This document shows positions 62,387-64,000 of a stretch of 64,000 nucleotides of DNA, piece by piece. Position 1 is the first letter of the stretch. Every line of letters begins with the position of its first letter. Source of the DNA: JAJRXC01 sp047639555 (GTDB lineage: Bacteria; Actinomycetota; Acidimicrobiia; Acidimicrobiales; Aldehydirespiratoraceae). Both the position numbers and the translations under genes were made by a program. Below the pieces are notes generated by a model that saw only the letters and a list, made by a program, of their open reading frames with translations, did not search any database and was not told the DNA's origin. Where the stretch lies: assembly GCA_047639555.1 (NCBI GenBank), contig JBLIOE010000002.1:62001-126000 (forward strand). The letters run 5' to 3'.

Positions 62387-62629
62387 ATGACTGTTGCCAG
62401 CTATCGAGTATCGGACCGAGGACAGATGGCGTTGCCGGCCGAGGCGCGGCGCCGATGGAATCTCAGCAAAGGCGGCGCCGTAGAGATCGCCGATGTTGGT
62501 CATGCTCTCGTGATCGTGCCGGCCGGTCGCGGAGGACTCCGGGCCATCGTAAGTGCGGCCATCGCCGATGCCGGCGGCTATGAGGCACTCGCATCGGCTG
62601 TCTCTGACGCAGAGCCGGAACTGACTTGA
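62387..62629 (+). CDS. VapB-type AbrB-fold antitoxin
   Basis: 80 residues. The swapped-hairpin AbrB N-terminus is clear: YRVSDRGQMALPAEARRRWNL and GGAVEIADVGHALVIVP. It binds its own promoter and neutralises the downstream PIN-like protein. Leaderless ATG 62387. Its stop overlaps the TTG start of the next gene. Confidence 0.88.
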   Translation: MTVASYRVSDRGQMALPAEARRRWNLSKGGAVEIADVGHALVIVPAGRGGLRAIVSAAIADAGGYEALASAVSDAEPELT

Positions 62630-63066
62630 GCATCGTCCTCGTCGACGACCACCTCCTCCTGCGTCTCCTCCTCGACCAAGAACCATCAGCACTTCGGCCC
62701 GAGGGCGCCTCCTTAGCCACAACGGGGCTCTGGTACCACAGGCTCTGTCGAGCCCTCGCCAACAAGGCAGTCGTCGGCTCGCTGACGAGGCAACTCGGAT
62801 CCGTCGATCCCGCGGTCGCGGCCGAAGTCCTCGGCTCGGTGATTGAACTGCCCGACACGATCGAAGTCGTCTCACTCCGGACCATCGGTTGGCCAATGGG
62901 TGAGCTCGTCGATACCGGAGCCCGGCTCAACCTTCTGTCCCTGGAAGCGCTCGCCGCTGCTCGCCATCTGTCCGCCGAACTCTGCCTAGCGGAAGCCGAC
63001 GACAACACTCCCCTGCGAGATGCAGCAACAGAATTCGCCGTGCCAGTCCGAATCGTCACCGGCTGA
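62626..63066 (+). CDS. VapC/PIN-like toxin
   Basis: 146 residues. It begins IVLVDDHLLLRLLLD, the first acidic strand of a PIN fold; later acidic residues lie in LVDTGARLNLLSLEALAAARHL and LCLAEADDNTPLRDAA, which would complete the metal site. TTG 62626 overlaps the antitoxin stop, giving the usual coupling. It would be an RNase acting on tRNA or rRNA; the divergent motif spacing leaves the exact family uncertain. Confidence 0.75.
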   Translation: MSIVLVDDHLLLRLLLDQEPSALRPEGASLATTGLWYHRLCRALANKAVVGSLTRQLGSVDPAVAAEVLGSVIELPDTIEVVSLRTIGWPMGELVDTGARLNLLSLEALAAARHLSAELCLAEADDNTPLRDAATEFAVPVRIVTG

Positions 63067-63171
63067 GGCCGATGTGAACGACCCAGGCTTCAGTCGCTGC
63101 CGGTTGAGGACGACGAACTCTTCATGGATCCTGCGGCTACGATTATTGACGCTGCGGGCGGGAGGATCACC

Positions 63172-64000
63172 ATGTCACTTCCGCAAAAAACTTCTCACAC
63201 CGTTGTTGCAACGGTCGTCGGACTTGTTCTTGCCTTTCTCGCGGTCGACAACGCGGCCGCGCAGGATCCACCGCTCGCGTCAATTCGTGCACCCTTCACC
63301 TGTGACACAGAGTGGTCGGGCGGCACTCGTTCGGGCCACGGGCTGAACAATTGGAACCTCGATATCAACTCGACCGAGCGGACGTTCGCAAAGCCCCAGT
63401 ACGACCTCGGGGCACCGCTACTCGCGCAGGCCGACGGCACGATCGTGTGGATTGGCTGGCACGTCTCCGCGGGGACGTATGTCGAGATCGACTATGGCGA
63501 TATCACCGCCCGCTACATCCATGTCGTCGACGACTCCGTTCCTGAGGGCCTCGAGATCGATAGCGAAGTGGTCGAAGGCCAACTCTTCGGCTTGCTGGGC
63601 GACACCGGCAACGCCACCCACGCCCATCTGCATCTTGAGTACTTCAACAGCCGCGACTACGACGACGCGAGGGCATGGCTTCTTCCCAGCGCCAACCAGA
63701 TCCAAATCACGATGGACGGCGTGCCGATCGAACCCGACCAGGCGTTTGTGAGCACCAACTGTGATGGCGTTCCGCCCGCCAGCACTACGACGTCGACTAC
63801 CTCGACAACGACGACGACCACCACAACAACGACCACCACAACAACGACCACTCTCCCGCATCCGTTCGACGACATCGCCACCGAGTCCTACGCGTATCTC
63901 GACGTCGGCCTCCTCTACGACCTGGCGATCACGACCGGCACCAGCGACACCTCCTACTCCCCCGCGGAAACCGTCACCCGCGAACAAATGGCCGCCTTCC
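63172..64000 (+). CDS. Secreted M23 peptidase with SLH domain (C-terminus outside window)
   Basis: 276 residues visible. Signal peptide (1-30). The M23 zinc-peptidase domain has TRSGHGLNNWNLDI (His and Asp seven apart, as in actinobacterial members) and the HxH pair AHLHLEY. A Ser/Thr linker of about 25 residues follows, then the start of an SLH module (FDDIATESYAYLDVGLLYDL...TREQMAAF). It would cut peptidoglycan cross-links or act on the wall surface. GGAGGA lies 5 nt before ATG 63172. Truncated by the window edge. Confidence 0.88.
   Translation, partial: MSLPQKTSHTVVATVVGLVLAFLAVDNAAAQDPPLASIRAPFTCDTEWSGGTRSGHGLNNWNLDINSTERTFAKPQYDLGAPLLAQADGTIVWIGWHVSAGTYVEIDYGDITARYIHVVDDSVPEGLEIDSEVVEGQLFGLLGDTGNATHAHLHLEYFNSRDYDDARAWLLPSANQIQITMDGVPIEPDQAFVSTNCDGVPPASTTTSTTSTTTTTTTTTTTTTTTTLPHPFDDIATESYAYLDVGLLYDLAITTGTSDTSYSPAETVTREQMAAF
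63783..63852 (+). repeat. Thr-codon microsatellite linker
   Basis: Runs of ACG/ACC/ACA codons coding for a poly-Thr/Ser linker between the M23 and SLH domains; the tract can vary in length by slippage. Confidence 0.8.

Noticed and set aside
63172..63700. M23 domain missing its first zinc His
   Set aside because: An NxxxD reading looked degenerate at first, but actinobacterial members space His and Asp further apart; GH...LD is present, so the site is complete.
63657..63881. Poly-Val frame opposite the M23 gene linker
   Set aside because: Reverse reading of the Thr-codon microsatellite.

Overview
The window is high-GC actinobacterial DNA, most probably class Acidimicrobiia. It carries a Pup-proteasome locus (arc, dop, pup, prcBA, pafABC), a fused F420 gene (fbiC), a tatA-tatC-helY order like that of Mycobacterium tuberculosis, SLH-repeat surface proteins with Thr-rich linkers, and many GTG/TTG starts. 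Several genes have a TANNNT element 6-7 nt before an RTG start, the leaderless layout common in Actinobacteria. I found no tRNA, rRNA, CRISPR array or intact insertion sequence.

Layout. 1-13 kb: a partial ClC channel, an McrB-like AAA+ ATPase with an McrC/DUF2357-like partner, a LOG-family hydrolase, fbiC with an overlapping HxlR regulator, an SLH-CAP protein, and a SNF2 ATPase with a small partner. 13-20 kb: transketolase, transaldolase and acyl-CoA dehydrogenase, then FIST and TetR genes. 20-25.5 kb: one long plus-strand run with a PBP4-like protein lacking its active-site motifs, a LON-like domain, three small proteins, and a ttuB-ttuA-trmI module for tRNA T-loop modification, ending in a lipoprotein protease. 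26-40 kb: proteasomal ATPase arc, an embedded amino-acid ABC transporter plus Asp/Glu racemase, then dop-pup-prcB-prcA-pafA-pafB-pafC. 40-51 kb: lepB, tatA, tatC, helY, a lone YegS C-terminal-like domain, an M20 amidohydrolase, a duplicated ThyX-like protein, an acidic zinc-ribbon protein and a GNAT. 51-60 kb: catabolic and oxidative enzymes (enoyl-CoA hydratase, aldehyde dehydrogenase, multicopper oxidase, threonine dehydratase-like, amidohydrolase), an RG-rich disordered protein, and a DUF222/HNH gene with an SOS box. 60-64 kb: accessory DNA with decaying genes (higB and a phosphotransferase), a VapBC-like pair, and SLH proteins.

How the genes work together. ARC, PrcAB, Pup, Dop and PafA form a complete pupylation and degradation pathway. 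PafB/PafC are WYL regulators known in mycobacteria to drive the DNA-damage response. TtuB/TtuA and TrmI would install s2 at position 54 and m1A at position 58 of tRNA. TtuB is itself a ubiquitin-like protein, so two ubiquitin-like carriers are encoded within about 13 kb. Here both appear to need C-terminal maturation: Pup ends GGQ and the TtuB homologue ends GGAA.
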